Origin: a bacterium
GTDB taxonomy: Bacteria > CSSED10-310 > JAJRTK01
Direction: 5' to 3'
Length of the DNA: 12,288 nt
Assembly: GCA_024278345.1 (NCBI GenBank)
Contig: JAJRTK010000444.1
Location: 1-12,288, forward strand
Under the pieces are notes generated by a model. The model made no database searches. It was given only the letters and a program-made list of their open reading frames with translations, and had not been told where the DNA came from. Of this stretch, positions 1 through 7,128 are shown in pieces (position 1 is the first letter of the stretch; each line of letters opens with the position of its first letter). The position numbers and the translations under genes are program-made.

Positions 1-2268
1 CCATTGCGGGAAGAAGCGGAGCAGCAGCGGCGCTCCGCCGAACGACTGCGCCTTCTTGTCCATGGATTAGAGCGGGAAAACCAGGAGCTCCGGCGGCAGT
101 TTGCCTTCAACGATCCGGGGAGCTTCTACTCGCCCCTCCCGGATCTCCGACGGATCAGGGAGCGGGAGGACCGGATCTTCTCTGTCCCGTTGAATCCGCC
201 CTTGGGGATCGATCTGAACCTGGAGTCTCAACTGGAAAGATTCGAGGCGATCTCCCGCCATTCCAGTCTCCAGCCTTTTCCACGGACCCAGAGGGCCGGG
301 CTTCGATATTACTTCGAGAACCCGTTCTATTCCTACGGCGACGCCCTCTTTTTGTTTTGCCTGATCATGGAGCTCAAGCCCCGGAAAATCGTGGAGATCG
401 GTGCCGGTTTCTCTTCCTGCGTCATCCTGGACACCAACGAGCTTTTCTTCCACAACCGGATCGACTGCACCTTCATCGAGCCGCACCTGGAACGCCTTGA
501 GAAGCGCCTCAAGGAAGGCGACGGAGAGCGAAGCCACTTCATCGCGGAGCCGATCCAGGAGGTAGACTCCAGCACCTTTAACCGGTTGGAGGCCGGGGAT
601 TTCCTTTTTGTCGATTCGTCTCACGTTGCCAAGGCCGGGAGCGACGTGAACCGGATCCTGTTTGAGATTCTGCCGCGCCTGCGGGAGGGCGTCTTGGTCC
701 ATTTCCACGACATCTTCTTTCCCTTCCAGTACCCGAAGGAGTGGATCTACGAGGGCCGGGCCTGGAACGAAGCCTACTTGCTCCGGGCCTTCCTCCAGTT
801 CAACACCGATTTCGAGATTTTTTTGTGGAACCAGTTCCTGGCGCTCACCCAGCGGTCCCACCTGGAACGTCTGATGCCCTTGGCCCTCAAGAACCCCGGC
901 GGCGGCCTCTGGCTCCGGCGCACCCGTTCCAGCCGTCCGGGCCGCAGTCCAGACACTCACCAGGCGGCCGGCGCCAGACAAGGGGAAATTCGGCTCGGTT
1001 GCCTGTCAACACCCGGTCCTGACGACTCCTCTTGCCCTTCCCGGGGGCCGGATCCCGTTTTTCCAGAACTGCCGGACGCATCCGAATGGGATCTTGCGGC
1101 CACACCCAATTCGCGGCCCGGGCGCCATGAATCGGCAGACGCGGCGAGCGGCCGGAGCAGAGCGAGGGACGGGAGCGGAACGCAACGGAAAAACACCAGC
1201 TTGACCGTTTCTGAAAAGGCAGGGTCCGAGGAGTACGCAAAGAGCATTCGACAGGAGATCGAGTTCTTCAAAGAGTGCGATGTTCACGCGCTTCCAGCGA
1301 TATTTCACTACTGGACCCATCGCTATCTGGTTCCCAAGTTCCAGCGGTTCGGATTTTCGAACATCCACGAGTTTTACACCGACCGCCTGGCCCGGCTTTG
1401 CGTGGAACAGGGTCAAGTCCGCATCGCCAGCCTGGGCGCGGGCCTGGCCGAAATCGAGATAGAGCTGGCGGAACGTCTTGTGAGCCTTGGACATACGGGC
1501 TTTACCATCGAATGTATCGAGCTGAGTCAGGAGCTGCTCCGACGGGGCCATGCCCGGGCTGAAGAGCGGGGAGTCGCGAGATTCCTCCGATTCGAGGCGA
1601 GCGACCTCAACCGGTGGCGGCCGGAAGGGCTGTACGACGCCATCATCGCCAACCACAGCCTCCACCACGTCGTCGAGCTGGAACACCTTTTCGCCCGGAT
1701 CCGAAAGGTGCTGGGGCGCTCCGGCCTTTTCCTGGTGTCGGACATGATCGGGCGGAACGGCCACATGCGCTGGCCCGAGACGCTTTCAGTGGTTCACCGG
1801 TTTTGGCGGCGTCTTCCCCGGTCCCACCGCTTCAATCGCCTCCTGAACCGGCACGAGGAGCTGTACGAGAACTGGGATTGCAGCCGGTCGGGCTTCGAGG
1901 GCGTTCGCGCCCAGGACATTTTGCCGTTGCTTCTGGAAATCTTCCATTTTGACCTTTTCATCGCCTTTGGCGGGATCATGGATATCTTCATCGACCGGGC
2001 GTTCGGTCCCAACTTTGATTCCAAGAAGGAATGGGATCGCTCCTTCATCGACGATCTGAATGCCGTCCAGGAGGATCTTCTTGCGGAGGGACGCATCAAG
2101 CCCACGCAAATGGTCGCCGCGATCTCCCTCAACCCCGTGGAGAATCCCCGATTTCTTGAGAATCTGTCGCCAAGGCAGGCGGTTCGACCGCCAGAGGCAC
2201 GCCTGCCTGCATCCGCCGAAACTCAGCGTAGCCCCAGGCCGAAGACCAGCACACAGGGCGCGTTCTGA
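1..2268 (+). CDS. Tandem SAM-dependent methyltransferase, 5'-partial
   Basis: The reading frame is open to the window edge, so the start is probably outside. The TTG at 4 is the first in-window candidate but has no visible ribosome binding site. Numbered from 4, residues 1-32 are charged and coiled-coil-like. Methyltransferase domain 1 spans about 95-306, with motif I VEIGAGFSS (130-138), an acidic loop LFVDSSH (201-207) and HFHD (233-236). Residues 307-405 are a Gly/Pro/Arg/Ser-rich linker. Domain 2 spans about 406-709, with SLGAGLAE (476-483), IECIELS (502-508), NHSLHH (550-555), and a tail with FEGVRAQDILPLL and IKPTQM of the kind found in glycan-locus methyltransferases. Residues 710-754 form a low-complexity tail. 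Substrates are unknown; methylation of a sugar or surface glycan is an inference from family resemblance. The linker contains a repeat-like sequence, so this could be two ancestral genes now read as one. Methyltransferase identity is secure; the fusion is less so. Confidence 0.85.
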   Translation, partial: PLREEAEQQRRSAERLRLLVHGLERENQELRRQFAFNDPGSFYSPLPDLRRIREREDRIFSVPLNPPLGIDLNLESQLERFEAISRHSSLQPFPRTQRAGLRYYFENPFYSYGDALFLFCLIMELKPRKIVEIGAGFSSCVILDTNELFFHNRIDCTFIEPHLERLEKRLKEGDGERSHFIAEPIQEVDSSTFNRLEAGDFLFVDSSHVAKAGSDVNRILFEILPRLREGVLVHFHDIFFPFQYPKEWIYEGRAWNEAYLLRAFLQFNTDFEIFLWNQFLALTQRSHLERLMPLALKNPGGGLWLRRTRSSRPGRSPDTHQAAGARQGEIRLGCLSTPGPDDSSCPSRGPDPVFPELPDASEWDLAATPNSRPGRHESADAASGRSRARDGSGTQRKNTSLTVSEKAGSEEYAKSIRQEIEFFKECDVHALPAIFHYWTHRYLVPKFQRFGFSNIHEFYTDRLARLCVEQGQVRIASLGAGLAEIEIELAERLVSLGHTGFTIECIELSQELLRRGHARAEERGVARFLRFEASDLNRWRPEGLYDAIIANHSLHHVVELEHLFARIRKVLGRSGLFLVSDMIGRNGHMRWPETLSVVHRFWRRLPRSHRFNRLLNRHEELYENWDCSRSGFEGVRAQDILPLLLEIFHFDLFIAFGGIMDIFIDRAFGPNFDSKKEWDRSFIDDLNAVQEDLLAEGRIKPTQMVAAISLNPVENPRFLENLSPRQAVRPPEARLPASAETQRSPRPKTSTQGAF
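1128..1190. repeat. Dispersed-repeat copy within the methyltransferase linker
   Basis: The 17-nt string at 1170-1186 (CGGGAGCGGAACGCAAC) recurs exactly, on the opposite strand, at 6385-6401 in a gap between convergent genes. Weaker similarity continues outward: a run of A's two bases beyond the match, and a TCCG-CCGC-TCGCC block about 13-14 nt beyond its other end. The outer limits are approximate. The copy lies inside the low-complexity linker that joins the two methyltransferase domains. Confidence 0.5.
2173..2208. repeat. Inverted repeat at convergent gene ends
   Basis: A perfect 9-bp inverted repeat, AGGCAGGCG (2173-2181) and CGCCTGCCT (2200-2208), encloses an 18-nt loop. A competing inner hairpin, GGCGGT (2178-2183) with ACCGCC (2187-2192), has a 3-nt loop. 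The element lies within the low-complexity C-terminal tail of the methyltransferase and begins 14 nt beyond the stop codon of the opposite-strand sulfatase-like gene. It could end transcription or protect the 3' end of that mRNA, or be a REP-type element. No T-run follows on either strand, so it is not a standard intrinsic terminator. Confidence 0.5.
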
Positions 2269-4247
2269 TCCAAATCCCCGAAAGGGGCCATCCACGGACT
2301 TCCTTGGCAGGTGGCATCGAGCCGGGTGAAGGGACGCCTGGCGGTGGGCAAGGAGCCGCTGATGGTGAAGCGTGCGTGATCCCGGACGCGGAATTCGCCC
2401 GCCGGCTTGCCATCGACGCGAATGGCGATTCGGATGGGGTTCTCGAGATCCAGGCCCTTGGGAAAGAACCCACGGAGCCACCACTCCTTTTGTTCCGCCC
2501 GTTTCAATCGGACCCCGGCACCGCGCTTCATCAGGGCAAGATTATCAGAAAACCGGCGCCACCCGTAAAGAAGTTGTTCCCCGGAGAAACTCGTCTCCAC
2601 GGCGAATTGAATGGCGGAGGAATAGCGCTCCATCTGGGCCTCATCGCCTAAAAAACCCAGGGGATGGGCGTCCGGCTGCCCGCCCATGGGTCTTAGGAAG
2701 ACGGGGTTCTCCGGTGGCTCCCCCCCGCCCACGTAGCCCAGGGCCGCCAGTTGGGATTCCAGCTCAGGGCTGATATCAGCGGTTTCCTGGCGGTAGCCGC
2801 CGGTAGAGAGAGTCGCCAGGTTGGAGCGATGGATCTCTCGAAGGCGCGCCAAGAGATCGACGGCCTGTTTTTCGTGTCCCGGCAGCAGATTCCGGGTCTC
2901 CGCCGGGTTCAGCTTTTCATCGTAAAGGTTTTTTTTCCGGAGACGCCCGTCCAGGACGAGCTTGTAGCGGCCCTGTTGCAGGGAACGGAAAAAATCGATG
3001 GGAGCCCCGGTTTCATCGTATCGGACCAGCCCCTCCGCGTAGAGTTCGCGCACTCTTTCCGAGGGCTGGCCTTGGATCAGCTCCACCAGGCTTCGGCCTG
3101 ACAGGTTCCGGGGAATGACCGCCCCCGCCAGCTCCAGAAGAGTGGGCATCAGGTCCATGAGGCCCACGGGTTCGACCCGAACTCCCCGGGGAATACCGGG
3201 CCCAACGATGAGTAAAGGCACCTGGAGCAGCTCCCGGTAGTGGCTGGTTCCATGGCCCATGCCCCCATGGTCCCAGAACTCTTCGCCGTGATCCGAGGTC
3301 AAGACGACGATGCTCTTTTTCAGGAGCGCCCGGTCCTCGAGCAGGGCAAGGATTTCCCCCACCAGACCATCGACGAAAGCGATCTCGCCGTCGTAGAGGT
3401 CGATGATCTGCCGCCGTGACCTCGGGTTTACGGCGAGGGCGCCAAGCTGCATCCGTTCGATGGCCGAGAGCGGTTTTCCGTTGGGCCGATTTTGGGGCGG
3501 GCGGTAAAAGAGCTCAGCCGTGGGAGTCAGCGGCCCGGTGACGAACGGGTTGAGCTTTCGTGGCGGTGCGTAGGGTGCGTGGGGCGCCACAAAATGTAGG
3601 TAAAGGAAGAAGGGCCGGGTCTTGGGCTCGTCCAGGTAAGTCCGGGTGATCCACGGGATGGAGCGATCATCCGCCTGCCACCGGACCGTGGACCAGCCGC
3701 TGGCGGGATGCGCTTTCCGGTACGCCTTGTTGGGCGAGATATACCGGTGGAAGCCACGGTGGAAACCGAACTGGGCAGAGATGTTGCCATTCAGATAGTA
3801 GCCCACGGTCTCGTAACCCCGCTGGCGGAGAAGCTGGGCCAGGGTGGGGAGTCCTCTGGCGATGGAATCGCCGTAGGCGACGGCTCCGTGGACCGATGGG
3901 TAGACGCCGGTCATGAGGGAAGCGGTGGAGGCGCGGGTATAGGAGGCGGCGGCGAAGGCGTTGGGGAAGGATATGCCTTGTGCCGCCAGGCCATCGAGGT
4001 GAGGCGTCGTGGGGCGAGAATACCCGCCGAAGCCCACATGATCGGCCCGCAACGTGTCCAGAAGGACCAGGATGATATTGGGCCGTATCCGCGATCCGCC
4101 CGGCTGGTTGGCTTCAGGCGTGCAGCCGGTTGGGGCGGTCATCAGAAGAAGGTTGAGAAAAAGAGGCAGAAACCATGGGCACAAGCTATGGCTTCCCGAG
4201 TCATGGCCGTGGCGCCCCAGATTTGGTTTTGATGTTGTCAGAATCAA
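2223..4247 (-). CDS. Exported sulfatase/alkaline-phosphatase-fold enzyme, Thr nucleophile type
   Basis: A 674-residue member of the sulfatase/phosphoethanolamine-transferase superfamily. The N-terminus has a hydrophobic export segment (26-36) and Cys42 in a poor lipobox context (PTGC), so it may be a lipoprotein. Metal-site residues are visible at D64 (VLLDTLRADH), H223 (APHAPY), D319-H320 (TSDHGEEFWDHGG) and H332. The nucleophile segment reads YTRASTASLMTG: Thr104 aligns with the Cys/Ser converted to formylglycine in true sulfatases, and the usual following Arg is Thr108. A phosphotransferase or phosphohydrolase role is therefore as likely as sulfate ester hydrolysis. After the catalytic domain (to about 505) an extra beta-rich region (about 515-674) recalls accessory domains seen in glycan-modifying proteins. 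The start is TTG, with GGGAGG at 4260-4265 about 12 nt upstream, and it is the only choice that keeps the export segment. It converges with the methyltransferase gene, overlapping it by 46 bp. The substrate is unknown. Confidence 0.85.
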   Translation of the reverse strand: MILTTSKPNLGRHGHDSGSHSLCPWFLPLFLNLLLMTAPTGCTPEANQPGGSRIRPNIILVLLDTLRADHVGFGGYSRPTTPHLDGLAAQGISFPNAFAAASYTRASTASLMTGVYPSVHGAVAYGDSIARGLPTLAQLLRQRGYETVGYYLNGNISAQFGFHRGFHRYISPNKAYRKAHPASGWSTVRWQADDRSIPWITRTYLDEPKTRPFFLYLHFVAPHAPYAPPRKLNPFVTGPLTPTAELFYRPPQNRPNGKPLSAIERMQLGALAVNPRSRRQIIDLYDGEIAFVDGLVGEILALLEDRALLKKSIVVLTSDHGEEFWDHGGMGHGTSHYRELLQVPLLIVGPGIPRGVRVEPVGLMDLMPTLLELAGAVIPRNLSGRSLVELIQGQPSERVRELYAEGLVRYDETGAPIDFFRSLQQGRYKLVLDGRLRKKNLYDEKLNPAETRNLLPGHEKQAVDLLARLREIHRSNLATLSTGGYRQETADISPELESQLAALGYVGGGEPPENPVFLRPMGGQPDAHPLGFLGDEAQMERYSSAIQFAVETSFSGEQLLYGWRRFSDNLALMKRGAGVRLKRAEQKEWWLRGFFPKGLDLENPIRIAIRVDGKPAGEFRVRDHARFTISGSLPTARRPFTRLDATCQGSPWMAPFGDLDQNAPCVLVFGLGLR

Positions 4248-4413
4248 TTGCCGTCTATTCCTCCCTTCACCTTCGGCAACGCACTTTTCCGCCCGAAGCT
4301 AGCACCGACCGGCGCTCCCTTGCCGCGCAATACGTCCCTGTTCCCCTGTTGCCCCACACAGAAAAACAGGAGCCGATGCTTTTCGTTGCAGCGGCCCTTC
4401 AAGACGAAGACTG

Positions 4414-4422
4414 TGCTATAGT
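4414..4422 (+). promoter_or_regulatory. Extended -10 promoter for the Na/Pi transporter
   Basis: The sequence TGCTATAGT fits the TGnTATAAT extended -10 pattern with one mismatch in the hexamer. No good -35 lies at 16-18 bp, as is common for extended -10 promoters; TTCAAG at 4398-4403 is only 13 bp away. Transcription would start near 4429, giving a leader of about 56 nt before the ATG at 4485. Confidence 0.4.
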
Positions 4423-4470
4423 TTAGTTCTGTTCCAGCGGTGCCGGACGCGCCGCTCGAAGGATCTCCGT

Positions 4471-4477
4471 GGAGGGG
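4471..4477 (+). promoter_or_regulatory. Ribosome binding site that decides the transporter start
   Basis: GGAGGGG lies 7 nt before the ATG at 4485. It favours this start over the in-frame GTG at 4440, which has no comparable site and would sit only about 11 nt from the predicted transcription start. Confidence 0.7.
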
Positions 4478-4484
4478 CGAATCC

Positions 4485-6335
4485 ATGGGTAAAAAGTTGC
4501 CTTTGCTCGTTTCCATGGCCATTCTAGCCGTCGGATTCTGGTTCAGCCACGAGCTCCAAGTCATTGCTGCCGGCGTGGCGATTTTTCTGTTTGGAATGCT
4601 TCTTTTGGAAGAGGGCTTCACCGCCTTCACGGGGGGCTTCTTGGAGCGGATTCTGCGGCGCTGCACTGATCGGCTGTGGAAGAGCCATCTTTTCGGCTTT
4701 CTGACGACAACGGTCATGCAGTCGAGCTCGCTGGTCTCGGTGATTGCCATCTCTTTCCTGAGCGCCGGCCTCATCGGCCTCACGGCCGGCGTCGGGATCA
4801 TCTTCGGAGCCAACATCGGGACGACCACCGGCGCATGGCTCATTGCCGGCTTCGGGATGAAGGTCAAGATTTCGGCGTACGCCATGCCGATGCTGGTGTT
4901 TGGGCTGATCCTGAACTTCCAGTCCAGCCGCGAGCTCAAGGGCGCGGGCCGGATTCTGGCCGGGCTGGGTTTCCTTTTTCTAGGCATCCACTACATGAAG
5001 GAAGGCTTCGAGTCGTTTCGCTCCACCCTCGACCTCGCCTCCTTTGCCATGACCGGTATGCTGGGGCTGCTAGTCTACACGCTGGTCGGTGTATTGGCGA
5101 CGGTGATCATGCAGTCGAGCCATGCGACCCTCTTGCTCATCATCGCCGCGCTTGCGTCGAAGCAGATCACTTACGAGAACGCTCTTGCCCTGGCCATCGG
5201 AGCCAACATCGGGACAACCATCACGGCGATCCTCGGCTCCATCAGCGCCAATGCGGCCGGGAAACGGTTGGCGGCAGCGCACCTTATTTTCAACTCCGTG
5301 ACGGCTATCATTGCCATTTCGTTCATCAACCCGTTCGTACAAGCGGTGGAAAAGATCGCCAATTTCGTGGGAATCGCCGCCGATGATTGGACACTGAAGC
5401 TGGCGCTCTTCCACACTCTTTTCAACGTCGTTGGCGTGGTGGTGATGCTTCCATTCATCAAGCTAATGGTGCGTTTTTTGGAGCGTTTTTTTACCGCTGC
5501 CCAAAAAGCGGCCGGTTTCGAGACGAAGTTTCTCAACGAGGCAGCGCTCCAGCACCCCGACACCGCCGTGGAGGTATTGCTTCGGGAGACCGGCCACCTC
5601 TTCGACAATGCCTTCGAAATCATCGCTCACGCCGTCAATCTTCACCGCGTCGATATCCTTTCGGACAAGGATCTCCAACAAATCGTCCAGACACCTTCCC
5701 CCCCCATCGAGATCGACGTCACGCGAAAATACTACGGAAGTATCAAGACCATCTACAGCGCCATCGTAGAGTTTGCCACGCGCGCCAGAGCCAGCGAACG
5801 GATGACTCCCGCACAACAAAAGAAGGTCGATTCCATTCGGAAGGTCTGCCGAAACATCGCGGAAACGGTCAAGACGATCTCCCTGATGAAGGCCAACATT
5901 CGTCGCTACTCCATTGCGGCAAACCCCTTTATCCAGGCCGAATACAACCGCCTTCGCAAGAATCTCGCATCCTTTCTGCGAACCCTCCAACGCCTCAGAA
6001 AATCCGACAACCCAAAGGAAATCCGCCAGGGGATCGCCCAGATGAAAGAGAAACTCCAGGAACTCGATGTCCTGGCCAACGGCACCCTGGACGATCTGGT
6101 CCGCAACAGCCGCATCACAAGCGAGATGGCCACCAGCCTCATGAACGACAGCTCCACCATGGTGGATATCGGCCGATGGCTCGTGGAAATCGTCCAACGC
6201 ATGGCCATTGTGGAAGACAAAAACCTCCAGCCACGGCACGAGCAACAGGTGACCGAAGATTTGGACTTCATGGACTTCCTGGAAAAAGTGATGCTGGATG
6301 GCGATGCCTCCCCGGATAAGCCCCGGGCCACATAG
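4485..6335 (+). CDS. Na/Pi cotransporter family protein with PhoU-like C-terminal domain
   Basis: A 616-residue inner-membrane protein of the sodium/phosphate cotransporter (NptA/YjbB-like, PF02690) family. About eight to ten hydrophobic segments lie within residues 1-335. The two inverted family repeats are clear: TVMQSSSLVS (76-85) followed by GANIGTTTG (108-116), and TVIMQSSHAT (206-215) followed by GANIGTTIT (239-247). The QSS motifs line the phosphate and sodium path in characterised members. Residues 350-600 are soluble and helical, resembling the PhoU/DUF47 region of YjbB-type proteins, which are somewhat shorter (about 540 residues). The expected role is Na+-coupled phosphate movement; some bacterial members act mainly in export, so the direction cannot be read from sequence. 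No pst or pho gene is adjacent, although a secreted 5'-nucleotidase lies 1.7 kb downstream. The start at 4485 is chosen for its strong ribosome binding site and the upstream promoter. Confidence 0.93.
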   Translation: MGKKLPLLVSMAILAVGFWFSHELQVIAAGVAIFLFGMLLLEEGFTAFTGGFLERILRRCTDRLWKSHLFGFLTTTVMQSSSLVSVIAISFLSAGLIGLTAGVGIIFGANIGTTTGAWLIAGFGMKVKISAYAMPMLVFGLILNFQSSRELKGAGRILAGLGFLFLGIHYMKEGFESFRSTLDLASFAMTGMLGLLVYTLVGVLATVIMQSSHATLLLIIAALASKQITYENALALAIGANIGTTITAILGSISANAAGKRLAAAHLIFNSVTAIIAISFINPFVQAVEKIANFVGIAADDWTLKLALFHTLFNVVGVVVMLPFIKLMVRFLERFFTAAQKAAGFETKFLNEAALQHPDTAVEVLLRETGHLFDNAFEIIAHAVNLHRVDILSDKDLQQIVQTPSPPIEIDVTRKYYGSIKTIYSAIVEFATRARASERMTPAQQKKVDSIRKVCRNIAETVKTISLMKANIRRYSIAANPFIQAEYNRLRKNLASFLRTLQRLRKSDNPKEIRQGIAQMKEKLQELDVLANGTLDDLVRNSRITSEMATSLMNDSSTMVDIGRWLVEIVQRMAIVEDKNLQPRHEQQVTEDLDFMDFLEKVMLDGDASPDKPRAT

Positions 6336-6493
6336 TTTCCCGCTTCAGAAGCATGCTCCGGCCAGGACGTTCTTCTTTTTTTGGGTTGCGTTCCGCTCCC
6401 GGCGACGGCAGTCCGTCCGCCGCCACTCGCCTTGTTCATCGCGAGATCGGTCTTTTCGCCGCAATACCGGGTTCTCCAAGAGGACTGGCCAGA
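6336..6493. other. Gap between convergent genes with dispersed-repeat copy
   Basis: This 158-bp gap lies between the stops of the Na/Pi transporter and the HD protein. It contains GTTGCGTTCCGCTCCCG at 6385-6401, the exact reverse complement of 1170-1186, with partial similarity beyond on both sides. Next to it, GGCGACGG (6401-6408) can pair with CCGTCCGCC (6413-6421) with one bulge and a 4-nt loop. Neither strand shows a hairpin followed by a T-run, so no intrinsic terminator is called for either gene. Confidence 0.5.
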
Positions 6494-7084
6494 CTATGTC
6501 TCACTCAGCCGCTCCAACTCCGCCACCACTCGAGCCAGGTCGTTCAGGAGTCTGTCTGACGCTTTGCCGCCAAGACTCTTCAAAGTTCCGCGGTAGTACC
6601 ACAGAATATCCCTTTTACCTCGAGTAAACTTGCTCCAGATCGCCTCGCCTTCCCGGCGGTAGTCCGCCAGCATGCAGCGGGCGTTGTGGAGCTTGTCGGC
6701 GGCGCACACCCGGGCCACCGAGGGACTGGCGGTCCGAAGGTGGGCAAGGTGTTGTTCCTTCCGCGATTGCCAGGGAGGCTTGGGCAACGTCGTGCAATCG
6801 CTGCACCCATCGACAATTCGGGCAACCCGCTCTCCGAACCTCCGCAGGATCTCCCGGCGGGTCTCAACGCCTCCCTGATCTTCCACAGCATCGTGCAAAA
6901 GCGCGCTGATGGCCTCGTCTTCATCTCCGCCATCCTCCAACACCAAGGCCGTCACGGCCAGAAGGTGCGAGATATAGGGAATATCTGTACCCTTCCGAAG
7001 TTGGCTTTTGTGCAACTGAGCCGCGTACAGAAGTGCTTCTTCAAATCGCTCCGACAAAAGAGGAGCAGCGTTCGTTGAAACCAT
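6494..7084 (-). CDS. Small HD-domain protein, (p)ppGpp hydrolase-like (RelA/SpoT HD type)
   Basis: A 196-residue cytoplasmic protein consisting almost only of an HD domain of the RelA/SpoT/MESH1 type. The expected metal and active-site residues are all visible: H40 in YISH, H64-D65 and E68-D69 in LLHDAVED, and D130 with N134 in ADKLHN. An RKG stretch (30-32) precedes them as in SpoT. There is no synthetase, TGS or ACT domain, so a stand-alone alarmone hydrolase (small alarmone hydrolase) is the likely role, removing pyrophosphate from ppGpp or a related nucleotide. The substrate is unproven, because some family members act on other pyrophosphorylated nucleotides. The start is the ATG at 7084, preceded by AAAGGAA about 6 nt upstream; reading further upstream gives only low-complexity sequence antisense to no known motif. 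The ATPase gene lies 44 nt upstream on the same strand, suggesting co-transcription. Confidence 0.85.
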   Translation of the reverse strand: MVSTNAAPLLSERFEEALLYAAQLHKSQLRKGTDIPYISHLLAVTALVLEDGGDEDEAISALLHDAVEDQGGVETRREILRRFGERVARIVDGCSDCTTLPKPPWQSRKEQHLAHLRTASPSVARVCAADKLHNARCMLADYRREGEAIWSKFTRGKRDILWYYRGTLKSLGGKASDRLLNDLARVVAELERLSET

Positions 7085-7128
7085 GGTTTTCCTTTCAGCA
7101 GCGAGGTCAAACCAAGAGCCTGATCCCG

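Larger units (their letters stand above)
4248..4484. promoter_or_regulatory. Divergent intergenic region
   Basis: This 237-bp region separates the TTG start of the sulfatase-like gene from the ATG start of the Na/Pi transporter, so it must serve both. A rightward extended -10 is visible (separate entry). No convincing leftward promoter or operator palindrome was found. A weak CCTGTT (4345-4350)/AACAGG (4365-4370) inverted repeat with a 14-nt loop is the only other structure noted. Confidence 0.5.

Noticed and set aside
67-981. Long minus-strand open frame opposite the first methyltransferase domain
   Set aside because: No motif or ribosome binding site; the plus strand holds conserved methyltransferase motifs, so this is an antisense artefact of GC-rich coding DNA.
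1006-1764. Minus-strand open frame opposite the linker and second methyltransferase domain
   Set aside because: No recognisable domain, and it is antisense to conserved motifs.
4440-4484. GTG start at 4440 for the Na/Pi transporter
   Set aside because: No ribosome binding site, and too close to the predicted transcription start; ATG 4485 has GGAGGGG at 7 nt.
4244-4987. Minus-strand open frame that would extend across the intergenic region
   Set aside because: Lies antisense to the membrane segments and QSSS motif of the Na/Pi transporter; its composition is Pro/Arg/Met-rich with no domain.
5463-6245. Minus-strand open frame opposite the PhoU-like region
   Set aside because: Antisense to a conserved helical domain, with no motif of its own.
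6401-6421. Bulged hairpin in the gap between the transporter and HD gene as a terminator
   Set aside because: No T-run follows on either strand; on the minus strand the RNA would continue with an A-run.
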